Source of the DNA: Melioribacteraceae bacterium
GTDB lineage: Bacteria; Bacteroidota; Ignavibacteria; Ignavibacteriales; Melioribacteraceae
Length of the DNA: 7,453 bases
Reading direction: 5' to 3'
NCBI GenBank assembly: GCA_015486905.1
Contig: WFQV01000009.1
Location: forward strand, 1 to 7,453
Part shown: piece after piece, positions 1 through 4,582 of the stretch
How positions within the stretch are numbered: position 1 is the first letter of the stretch
How the letters are laid out: every line of letters starts with the position of its first letter
Notes under the pieces: model-generated
What the model was told of the DNA's origin: nothing
What the model saw: only the letters and a program-made list of their open reading frames with translations
The model's database searches: none
Translations under genes and position numbers: made by a program

Positions 1-18
1 CCCCTGCATTTTGCGGGG
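1..18. repeat. Short GC-rich palindrome (CCCCGCA/TGCGGGG type)
   Basis: CCCC (1-4) and GCA (6-8), with T5 bulged, pair with TGC (12-14) and GGGG (15-18) around a TTT loop. The same stem, without the bulge, recurs at 1976-1990 with a GAA loop, so this is probably one copy of a dispersed intergenic palindrome family. No gene can be supported between here and position 97, although the 3' end of a gene outside the window cannot be excluded because all three plus frames are open for a short distance. Confidence 0.45.
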
Positions 19-97
19 TAAACACTTCAGGGTTCATATGTACATCTATTTTAGGAAAGAATTAAAGGTTCTGTTTACTTAAAAAGATACTTAAAAG

Positions 98-114
98 CGA
101 CCCCGAAGGGGTCG
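98..114. repeat. GC-rich hairpin with GAA loop
   Basis: CGACCCC (98-104) is perfectly complementary to GGGGTCG (108-114) around a GAA loop. It lies in AT-rich sequence with no flanking gene visible. There is no T-run directly after it, so an intrinsic terminator is not well supported. It fits a REP-like dispersed palindrome, or a stem-loop at the 3' end of a gene left of the window. Confidence 0.55.
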
Positions 115-228
115 AATGTCAGAAGAAGAAAACTGCAAAAAAAACAAGACGATGCCGAAAGTATCGAAGCGAAGTAATCTATCGAAATATTTGGTGAAGT
201 TAAAAGTTCAAATTTTTCAACACCCCGT

Positions 229-266
229 CTCCCGACTAATCCCGACTTGTCGGGATTAGTCGGGAG
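229..266. repeat. 38-bp palindrome with 18-bp perfect arms
   Basis: Arms 229-246 and 249-266 are exact reverse complements separated only by TT. Each arm is built from a repeated CCCGACT core (231-237 and 241-247 on the left), so the element is a nested palindrome: the inner CCCGAC/GTCGGG stem is itself flanked by a second copy of the same stem. As single-stranded DNA or RNA it would form a very stable cruciform or hairpin. No gene adjoins it. A REP-type or miniature mobile element is the most likely explanation, but this is inference. Confidence 0.8.
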
Positions 267-269
267 CCA

Positions 270-287
270 CCCCTCTTGAAAGAGGGG
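270..287. repeat. Palindrome CCCCTCTT/AAGAGGGG
   Basis: CCCCTCTT (270-277) is perfectly complementary to AAGAGGGG (280-287) with a GA loop. It begins 3 bases after the 38-bp palindrome, and the two hairpins would stack almost end to end. An AAATTT run follows. No gene is attached, so it is called an intergenic palindromic repeat. Confidence 0.6.
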
Positions 288-320
288 AAATTTAAAATTG
301 GTATAAAAAACCATCCAACC

Positions 321-407
321 TGTCGAGACGTAGCCTGAGCATAGCGAAGGCGAAGTCGGACCTGTCACGGCGAAGCCAAGCGAAGCGCAGACGAAGGCGG
401 GCGTCTC
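321..407. repeat. GCGAAG-rich intergenic repeat block
   Basis: This GC-rich stretch is made of recurring AGCGAAG, GGCGAAG and ACGAAGG units. GAGACG at 325-330 and CGTCTC at 402-407 are reverse complements that bracket it. Base composition differs sharply from the AT-rich surroundings, and frames through it give only low-complexity peptides. It looks like a REP-like or imperfectly palindromic repeat. No coding or RNA function can be assigned. Confidence 0.4.
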
Positions 408-445
408 ACGTTTAGCTATTTCTTATTTCTCGTTTCTTCTTTTTT
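402..445 (+). repeat. Direct repeat, left copy, bracketing the accessory island
   Basis: This stretch begins CGTCTCACGTTTAG and runs into a pyrimidine-rich tract. It matches 3671-3714 in the same orientation at about 36 of 44 bases by hand alignment, with weaker similarity continuing about 30 bases further. The two copies enclose the TA/ATPase island. They may be island borders, or two members of a dispersed repeat family. The interval 446-550 holds no promoter of the TAnnTTTG type that I can see. Confidence 0.5.
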
Positions 446-550
446 ATTTTTTACAACTGATGTTAAACCTATACCACGTGAGCTTAGTCGTTAAATCGTA
501 CTCAACAGTTTAGCTTGCTACAATTACAAAAAAAATATTATATTACAGTT

Positions 551-844
551 ATGAAATTACAACAAGAATATACTGAAAAAATTAAAAAATACTTTGTCAA
601 CAAACCGGTTTTAAGAGCATATTTATTTGGCTCTTATTCTCGGGGCGATGCTGACGAAGATAGCGACATTGACATTCTTGTTGAGTTAGATTATTCAAAA
701 CAAATTGGACTTGAATTTATCCAAATGCAATTAGACCTCCAAGATTTACTTCAACACAAAGTTGACCTCCTTTCTGCAAAAGCAATTTCCAAATACATTT
801 ATCCATTTATTGAAAAGGACAGATATTTAATTTATGAAAAATAG
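551..844 (+). CDS. mntA: MntA-type nucleotidyltransferase antitoxin
   Basis: This is a minimal nucleotidyltransferase of 97 residues, the antitoxin of an MNT/HepT type VII toxin-antitoxin pair. Family members transfer AMP from ATP to a tyrosine of the HepT toxin and so silence it. The catalytic signature GSx10DxD is complete: G27, S28, D39 and D41, in a context reading GSYSRG then SDIDILVE. D72 in VDLL is a candidate third metal-binding acidic residue. I chose ATG 551 over the in-frame TTG at 515 because the family begins a few residues before the first helix and the extra 12 residues are low-complexity. No Shine-Dalgarno is visible upstream, only an A/T-rich leader, which is common in this phylum. 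The last 11 bases overlap hepT, so the two are translationally coupled. Length is normal for the family. Confidence 0.9.
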   Translation: MKLQQEYTEKIKKYFVNKPVLRAYLFGSYSRGDADEDSDIDILVELDYSKQIGLEFIQMQLDLQDLLQHKVDLLSAKAISKYIYPFIEKDRYLIYEK

Positions 845-1142
845 TCTTGGCGATAGGGTAAGACTCCAACATATTCAAGATGCAATTTTAGAGATTGTAT
901 CCTATACCAAAGATATTTCATTTGAAGAATTCAAATCAAATTCAATGATATTGTTTGCTTCGGTTAAGCAATTAGAAATAATCGGAGAAGCGGCTAATAA
1001 CGTTACTAAGCATTTTCAAAATATTTACAAAGAAATTGAGTGGCGTACAATTATAGGTTTAAGAAATTTATTAGTTCACGAATATTTTGGAATTGAGAGA
1101 TATAAAGCATTGTGGCATGCGGGTGAAAAGCAACACTGTTAG
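834..1142 (+). CDS. hepT: HepT-like (DUF86) RNase toxin, 3' end replaced by cassette-repeat sequence
   Basis: This is a 102-residue HepT/HEPN-domain protein, the toxin partner of the preceding nucleotidyltransferase. The HEPN RNase motif RX4HXY is intact: R77, H82 and Y84 in RNLLVHEYF. In studied systems the tyrosine is the residue AMPylated by MntA. The N-terminus (LGDRVRLQHIQDAI) and IIGEAANN are typical of the family. The C-terminus is not: after HEYFGI the family normally continues with a helix of roughly 25 residues containing a conserved Trp. Here residues 89-102 (YKALWHAGEKQHC) are translated from a repeat also found non-coding after mazF. The natural 3' end has therefore been lost and replaced in frame. 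Whether this shortened toxin still folds or dimerises is unknown; the gene may be decaying. The start overlaps mntA by 11 bases, and an AAGGA-like stretch lies inside mntA upstream. Confidence 0.85.
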   Translation: MKNSLGDRVRLQHIQDAILEIVSYTKDISFEEFKSNSMILFASVKQLEIIGEAANNVTKHFQNIYKEIEWRTIIGLRNLLVHEYFGIERYKALWHAGEKQHC

Positions 1143-1144
1143 TT
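1099..1144 (+). other. Half attC-like site fused to the hepT 3' end
   Basis: Bases 1099-1141 match 1905-1947 at 41 of 43 positions; the differences are G/A at 1112/1918 and T/C at 1137/1943. The shared part is the terminal loop, the right inner arm GCGGGTGAAAAGC and the spacer up to the right outer box, which begins GTTAG here (1138-1142). The left arm that completes the palindrome after mazF is absent and hepT coding sequence stands in its place. A recombination or deletion at the loop edge, joining hepT to the right half of an attC-type site, explains this most simply. Alone, this copy cannot form the attC hairpin. Confidence 0.6.
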
Positions 1145-1160
1145 TCCATATATTTGGAAA
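1143..1160. promoter_or_regulatory. Short palindrome TTTCCA/TGGAAA containing a TAnnTTTG box
   Basis: TTTCCA (1143-1148) and TGGAAA (1155-1160) are perfect inverted repeats six bases apart. TATATTTG at 1149-1156 fits the Bacteroidota -7 consensus TAnnTTTG, but I see no matching -33 TTTG at the right distance. It sits immediately after the cassette boundary and about 130 bases before mazE. It could be a weak extra promoter, an operator or chance; AT-rich sequence produces such boxes easily. Confidence 0.25.
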
Positions 1161-1232
1161 TAATCTAAGCACTATTTTAATGCGGAAAATAAGTTTTTAA
1201 AAAATTGTTATTGGACAACTACCCCATTCTTT

Positions 1233-1263
1233 TTTGAAAGGAAACAATAATTATGTATCTTTG
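1233..1263 (+). promoter_or_regulatory. Bacteroidota-type promoter of mazEF
   Basis: TTTG at 1233-1236 and TATCTTTG at 1256-1263 match the -33 (TTTG) and -7 (TAnnTTTG) elements of the Bacteroidota primary sigma factor, with a 19-bp spacer in the accepted range. Transcription would start near 1270, leaving a leader of about 20 bases with AGGAG at 1279-1283, seven bases before the mazE ATG. AACAA (1243-1247) and TTGTT (1261-1265) form an inverted repeat that overlaps the -7 box, a plausible site for MazE/MazEF autorepression, though this is weak. The promoter lies inside the putative cassette, so the TA pair would not depend on an external promoter. Confidence 0.65.
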
Positions 1264-1290
1264 TTGTAGAAACATTTTAGGAGTATTATT

Positions 1291-1530
1291 ATGCGTGTTA
1301 AAATTAAAAAATGGGGAAATAGTTTAGCCTTAAGGATTCCAAAGGCGTTTGCTTCTCAAACGAAAATTCAAGAAAATATATTTGTAAATCTTACTTTAGA
1401 AGGTGATAGAATTTTCATTGAACCAACTGAGGAGAAATTCACTCTAAAAGATTTGGTTGGTAGAATCGATGAATCAAATTTGCACGGAGAAATTGATTTT
1501 GGTCAACCGGTTGGAAATGAACAATGGTAA
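1291..1530 (+). CDS. mazE: MazE-type antitoxin (AbrB/MazE fold)
   Basis: This 79-residue antitoxin combines an N-terminal AbrB/MazE swapped-hairpin DNA-binding domain (about residues 1-47, with the hallmark KKWGNSLALRIPK at 6-18) with an acidic C-terminal tail (about 50-79, ending IDFGQPVGNEQW) that in the family wraps around MazF and blocks its active site. Both halves are complete and the length is typical. The start is supported by a strong AGGAG seven bases upstream and by the TTTG-N19-TAnnTTTG promoter. The family normally represses its own operon by binding palindromes at the promoter. The stop codon lies inside the mazF start region, with a 7-base overlap, so toxin and antitoxin are translationally coupled. 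It lies within an 806-bp unit bounded by attC-like ends. Confidence 0.9.
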   Translation: MRVKIKKWGNSLALRIPKAFASQTKIQENIFVNLTLEGDRIFIEPTEEKFTLKDLVGRIDESNLHGEIDFGQPVGNEQW

Positions 1531-1871
1531 AATTCGAAAAATATATTCCCGATGCTTGTGATATAGTGTGGTTAAATTTTAATCCTCAAACGGGTCATGA
1601 ACAATCAGGGAGGAGACCGGCAGTTGTTATATCGCCAAAAATTTATAATGAAAAATCGAAATTAGCATTATTTTTACCGATAACCAATCAAGAAAAAGGT
1701 TATCCTTTTGAAATAAAAATTCCGTCCGGCTTCAAAGTGCAAGGCGTGATCTTATCCGATCAAATAAAAAGTCTTGATTGGAATCGACGTGATGCACAGT
1801 TTGCTTGTAAGTTACCAAAAGACGTATTGAAAAAAGCGCTGAATAAAATTACGTTATTACTTAATCTGTAA
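1524..1871 (+). CDS. mazF: MazF/PemK-family endoribonuclease toxin
   Basis: This 115-residue toxin is of the MazF/PemK/CcdB-fold family. These proteins cut single-stranded RNA at short sequence motifs and so stop translation. The conserved framework is intact: DIVWLNFNPQTGHEQSGRRPAVV (split here as DIVWLNFNP at 13-21 and GHEQSGRRPAVV at 24-35), LPITNQ (51-56), KGYPFE (58-63), and GVILSDQIKSLDW (74-86). R30 and T54 match the positions of the catalytic Arg and Thr of E. coli MazF. There is no sign of truncation, so the toxin is predicted active. ATG 1524 overlaps the mazE stop. Only a few bases separate its stop from the attC-like site, the tight packing expected of an integron gene cassette. 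The recognition sequence of the RNase cannot be read from sequence. Confidence 0.92.
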   Translation: MVKFEKYIPDACDIVWLNFNPQTGHEQSGRRPAVVISPKIYNEKSKLALFLPITNQEKGYPFEIKIPSGFKVQGVILSDQIKSLDWNRRDAQFACKLPKDVLKKALNKITLLLNL

Positions 1872-1875
1872 GTTG

Positions 1876-1953
1876 GAAAATAACCAGCTTTTCCACCCGC
1901 CCCCGATATAAAGCATTATGGCATGCGGGTGAAAAGCAACACCGTTATGTTTC
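1876..1953 (+). other. attC-like recombination site ending the mazEF cassette
   Basis: This is an imperfect palindrome with attC architecture. The outer left box is AAATAAC (1878-1884) and the outer right box GTTATGT (1944-1950), pairing except for one mismatch. The inner left arm GCTTTTC-C-ACCCGC (1887-1900) pairs with GCGGGTGAAAAGC (1925-1937), leaving C1894 unpaired. That is the position type of the extrahelical base that directs integrase strand choice in known attC sites. The loop is 24 nt (1901-1924). Between outer and inner boxes there are 2 nt on the left but 6 on the right, more asymmetric than classical sites, and the right box fits GTTRRRY only partly. It begins just after the mazF stop. 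The right half recurs at 1099-1144. No integrase gene is in the window. Confidence 0.6.
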
Positions 1954-1975
1954 ATTCCTTCCTGTCGCACCGTAC

Positions 1976-1990
1976 CCCGCAGAATGCGGG
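1976..1990. repeat. Palindrome CCCGCA-GAA-TGCGGG
   Basis: CCCGCA (1976-1981) and TGCGGG (1985-1990) are perfect complements around a GAA loop, with a further C at 1975. It has the same stem as the element at 1-18, so it is probably a dispersed repeat. It sits 26 bases right of the attC-like outer box and is not followed by a T-run, so a terminator is not favoured. Confidence 0.5.
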
Positions 1991-2015
1991 AGAAGTTGCA
2001 CAGTTAGAATTATAT

Positions 2016-2114
2016 GTAAAAATACAAATATCATTTTACATTATTTTTGTAAAAATCCAAACAAGTTATTACATTGTAATCGTTAAAATAATAATATGCT
2101 TAAAACACAATGAA
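2016..2114 (+). repeat. 33-bp tandem repeat, three units, in front of the ATPase gene
   Basis: Units begin at 2016, 2049 and 2082, each opening GTAAAAAT or GTTAAAAT. Units 1 and 2 agree at about 23 of 33 positions, sharing GTAAAAAT, CAAA and TTACATT; unit 3 is more diverged and runs into the ATPase start codon at 2110. TATTTTTG at 2042-2049 also fits the -7 consensus TAnnTTTG but has no convincing -33 partner. Regularly spaced iterons before a gene can be protein-binding sites. A decayed minisatellite, or remnant of a coding 11-residue repeat (VKIQxSxYIxx), is equally possible. Confidence 0.45.
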
Positions 2115-3474
2115 AAGAAACTTTGAAAAATACCTTAATAAATGGAAAAAGAAGAGCAACAGAAAACCACTGATAATTCGAGGAGCAAGGCAAGTAGGCA
2201 AAACTTATACGGTAGAACAATTTGCAAAACAAAATTACGACGTATTTATTAAAATAAATTTTGAAGAAAAGCCCGAGCTAAAAGAGTTTTTTCAGACAAA
2301 TGACATAATTCAAATAAAACAAAACCTGGAAATTTATTTCGGACAAAAAATTATTCCCAATAGGACGTTGCTTTTTTTAGATGAGATACAAGCATGCCCA
2401 CAAGCAATAACCACTTTACGATACTTTTATGAAAAAAGTCCGGAACTTCACGTAATAGCCGCCGGTTCGCTTTTAGATCATATTTTAAATAATCTTAAAT
2501 ATTCAATGCCGGTAGGAAGAGTAGAGTTTGGGTATATGTATCCGCTCGATTTTTACGAGTTCCTTAATGCTATTGGCAAAAGCTCCTTAGTTGAATTTTT
2601 AATTAATTACAATTTAAATGAAAAGATTTCTCCGGCAATACATAAAAAATTTTTGGAACAACTAAGGCTATATTATTTAGTGGGCGGAATGCCGGAAGCA
2701 ATAAAAGTATTTATTAACGAAAATAGTTTTGCAGATGTTGAAAACGTACACGAAAGTATTATTAAAACTTTGGAATATGATTTTGGAAAATACGGAACAA
2801 GAAAAGACCAGGATAATTTAGTAAAAACTTTAAGATATCTTCCAAAATCCATAGGCAAAAAATTTAAATATAGTAACGTAACCGATAATGAGCGTACAGA
2901 ATATATAAAAAGAGCGATAAACCTTTTAAGGATGAGCAGAATAGTTCATTTTGTTTATAATACAACAAATTCAAAAGTTCCATTGGAAAGCGGAGTAAAA
3001 GAAAAAATGTTCAAACCCATTTTTATGGATATCGGTTTGGCAAATCATATTTTAAAATTAAGACTTATAAACGTTAAAAATTTGATTATGGAAAATGAAG
3101 GAGATTTGGCTGAACAATTTATTGGTCAACAACTTTTAACTATGTTTCCCGAATTTATTGATTCGCAACTTTATTATTGGCAGCGGGAAAAACGTAATGC
3201 CGAATCTGAAATAGATTTTATAACCGAACATGATAACATAATAATCCCCGTTGAGGTAAAAGCCGGTAAAACCGGTTCATTAAAATCTTTACACATATAC
3301 ATTGCTGAAAAACATTTTGAACGTGCAGTTCGTTTCAATATTGACTTTCCGTCACTTGTGGGAATTAATCATGCTGTAAAAGTTGGCGTTTCAACTAAGA
3401 CGGCAAAATATCGTTTATTATCATTGCCATTATATTTAGTTAAAGAATATAGAAGATTAATCAGTGAATACTAA
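2110..3474 (+). CDS. AAA ATPase with DUF4143 C-terminal domain (AAA_14 family)
   Basis: This 454-residue protein belongs to the widespread, poorly characterised AAA_14/DUF4143 family, often found in accessory regions. The N-terminal ATPase has Walker A GARQVGKT (25-32), Walker B LLFLDE (87-92) and the sensor-type segment AAGSLLD (117-123). GRVEFGYMYPLDFYEFL follows, as expected for the family. The C-terminal half is the DUF4143 region. Near its end, EIDFI followed by IPVEVKAG resembles the D/ExK core of PD-(D/E)XK nucleases, a known similarity of this family, so DNA cutting is possible but untested. Length is full and no frameshift is seen. No Shine-Dalgarno precedes ATG 2110. The next gene starts on GTG 3464, inside its last codons, so the two were once one operon. 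No specific function is claimed; defence, replication-linked and unknown roles all remain open. Confidence 0.85.
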   Translation: MKRNFEKYLNKWKKKSNRKPLIIRGARQVGKTYTVEQFAKQNYDVFIKINFEEKPELKEFFQTNDIIQIKQNLEIYFGQKIIPNRTLLFLDEIQACPQAITTLRYFYEKSPELHVIAAGSLLDHILNNLKYSMPVGRVEFGYMYPLDFYEFLNAIGKSSLVEFLINYNLNEKISPAIHKKFLEQLRLYYLVGGMPEAIKVFINENSFADVENVHESIIKTLEYDFGKYGTRKDQDNLVKTLRYLPKSIGKKFKYSNVTDNERTEYIKRAINLLRMSRIVHFVYNTTNSKVPLESGVKEKMFKPIFMDIGLANHILKLRLINVKNLIMENEGDLAEQFIGQQLLTMFPEFIDSQLYYWQREKRNAESEIDFITEHDNIIIPVEVKAGKTGSLKSLHIYIAEKHFERAVRFNIDFPSLVGINHAVKVGVSTKTAKYRLLSLPLYLVKEYRRLISEY

Positions 3475-3658
3475 TTTTATAACAAACACCGAAAAAACAA
3501 TCTCGTTAGAAGAGCGCTTGCAAAAACTGATAAGCGCCAGCAGTGAGTTAAAATTTCTTGTCGGATTCTTTTATTTTTCTTTTTGGATTTTTCATTATGG
3601 AATCTCCTTTTGTTTTTTTGTTACTAATTTAATTATTTTTGATTCCATTCCCACTTGA
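3464..3658 (+). pseudogene. 5' remnant of a PLD-like domain/helicase-related protein gene
   Basis: GTG 3464 overlaps the ATPase stop by 11 bases. The first ~39 residues, notably SLEERLQKLISASSELKFLV followed by GFFYFS, look like the N-terminus of large proteins that join a phospholipase D-like domain to a superfamily 2 helicase (family recalled from the pattern TLKERxxELI...KFLVGFFYFSG). Such proteins exceed 900 residues. Here the resemblance stops at about 3580 and the frame continues into T-rich, Phe-rich noise to a stop at 3658. The gene is therefore cut to a small N-terminal stub and cannot be functional. The coupled start suggests that the ATPase and the helicase once worked together, perhaps in DNA processing or defence. 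Confidence 0.6.
3548..3595 (-). pseudogene. Possible truncated gene start on the opposite strand
   Basis: On the minus strand, AAAAGGAGATTCCATA precedes an ATG at 3595, giving a good GGAG eight bases before the start. The frame reads MKNPKRKIKESDKKF and then stops at 3548. The last residues coincide with antisense of the helicase stub. This could be the start of a real gene that was fused head-to-head with the helicase remnant near 3570-3585 when both were truncated. The open frame is only 15 codons, so chance is a serious alternative. Confidence 0.25.
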
Positions 3659-3670
3659 ACATTTATATTA

Positions 3671-3714
3671 CGTCTCGCGTTTAACCATTTCTCATTTTTG
3701 GTTTCTTCTTTCTG
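3671..3714 (+). repeat. Direct repeat, right copy, bracketing the accessory island
   Basis: This copy, starting CGTCTCGCGTTTAA, matches 402-445 at about 36 of 44 bases in the same orientation and is likewise followed by a T-rich tract and a weakly similar stretch ending GTACC. It lies between the helicase stub and the convergent DUF2400 gene. AT-rich mini-repeats (TCATTCATCATTCAAAATT) fill the rest up to 3777. I see no clear terminator for either strand in this interval. Confidence 0.5.
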
Positions 3715-3777
3715 ATTTTTTCATTTTCAGCAAACTAATTTGAAATTGTACCCTTATCAATCATTCATCATTCAAAA

Positions 3778-4575
3778 TTAAAACTCTAACTTCCTTGCAC
3801 CAATGTGGCAGATTGCAAAGTCATATTTTACAGGGTCTTCGGAGTCAAAGACTTTTAACTTCTCCGTAATTTCTTCCGCCATTTGCCAGGAAACGTTTTT
3901 TCTTTTTGTGAGTTTCAAATTGCGCGAAATCCTTGCGACGTGCGTGTCCACGGGGATTACCAATTGCGAAGTTGAAATTTCTCCCCACAGTCCGAAGTCC
4001 AACTCGTCCTTGCGCACTATCCAGCGTAGAAAAAGGTTCATCCTTTTACATGCGCTGCCCTTAAGCGGGTCGGGAAACATAAATTTAATTCCTTTCGTTT
4101 CGGCATGGAAATGTTTTGCGATGTTCAAAAGATTTTTCGAAAAGAAGGAAAGCGAATTTTTTATGTTTTTTTCTTCGGGGAAAAAGTAGAGAAGAAACAA
4201 GTATTTAAGCGAGCCGTAATGTTCGTAAATAAATTTCAAAGTTTTGAACAATGTTCGAACGTCTGCCTGCGAGTAAAACCTGTGCTTCGGGAAATCAATT
4301 TTGTCAAAATTCTCGTACGGGGTTCCCGTTAAAAAAGAATACGGTTCGTTGTTAAAAATAGTTTCAATTTCGGTTAATGTTTTAAGTATTTGCGGAATGT
4401 TTCCGTAAGCAAAGACCGAAGCTACAAAAGCCGAAAGCTCAATATCCAAAGGGTTTGAGAACTTTTGGGGAAATTCGAGCGGGTCTGGAGAAATCTTTTC
4501 CCTGTCAAAATATTTGTAGTGATATTCTAATTTTCTTTTTAAATTTTTTTGTTCGCCGGATAATTTGTTTTTCAA
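3778..4575 (-). CDS. DUF2400/TIGR02757 family protein, possible HhH-GPD-like DNA glycosylase relative
   Basis: This 265-residue protein matches the TIGR02757 (DUF2400) pattern: PDPLEF near residues 30-35, LSAFVASVFAYGN (47-59), KGSACKRMNLFLRWIVR (172-188) and IPVDTHVARISRNLKLTKRK (207-226). The family has no established function. PVDTHVARI is strikingly like the VDTHVxR segment of the endonuclease III/MutY glycosylases, where the Asp (here D210) is catalytic, so a base-excision-repair role is a reasonable inference. The Cys cluster of an iron-sulfur loop is not seen; the protein simply ends CHIGARKLEF. The start is TTG 4575, because no in-frame ATG lies between the upstream stop and the conserved region. 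That start is 7 bases after the preceding stop, with a GGAA close by, so it is probably co-transcribed with, and translationally dependent on, the secreted propeller gene. Confidence 0.8.
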   Translation of the reverse strand: MKNKLSGEQKNLKRKLEYHYKYFDREKISPDPLEFPQKFSNPLDIELSAFVASVFAYGNIPQILKTLTEIETIFNNEPYSFLTGTPYENFDKIDFPKHRFYSQADVRTLFKTLKFIYEHYGSLKYLFLLYFFPEEKNIKNSLSFFSKNLLNIAKHFHAETKGIKFMFPDPLKGSACKRMNLFLRWIVRKDELDFGLWGEISTSQLVIPVDTHVARISRNLKLTKRKNVSWQMAEEITEKLKVFDSEDPVKYDFAICHIGARKLEF

Positions 4576-4582
4576 TTCCGAC

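Noticed and set aside
75..368. Minus-strand open frame through the left palindrome cluster
   Set aside because: Its length comes from GC-rich palindromes; the protein is a mosaic of repeat translations with no domain-like pattern.
446..496. A second attC site upstream of mntA, suggested by GTTAAAC (461-467) and GTTAAAT (490-496), which both fit the GTTRRRY box
   Set aside because: The stretch between them has only a short, poorly paired palindrome around CACGTG, with no inner stem, no terminal loop and no match to the repeat at 1099 or 1905. The boxes alone are common in AT-rich DNA.
2016..2114. CRISPR array, considered because of three regularly spaced units
   Set aside because: Units are contiguous 33-bp repeats with decaying similarity, with no conserved repeat separated by unique spacers and no cas genes nearby.
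1923..2126. Plus-strand open frame of 67 codons after mazF
   Set aside because: It starts inside the attC-like hairpin and its second half is a translation of the 33-bp tandem repeat. It has no family resemblance and no ribosome binding site.
3514..3537. Inverted repeat GCGCTT/AAGCGC as a terminator or attC arm
   Set aside because: It has only 6-bp arms within a coding-like stretch of the helicase remnant, with no T-run and no outer boxes.
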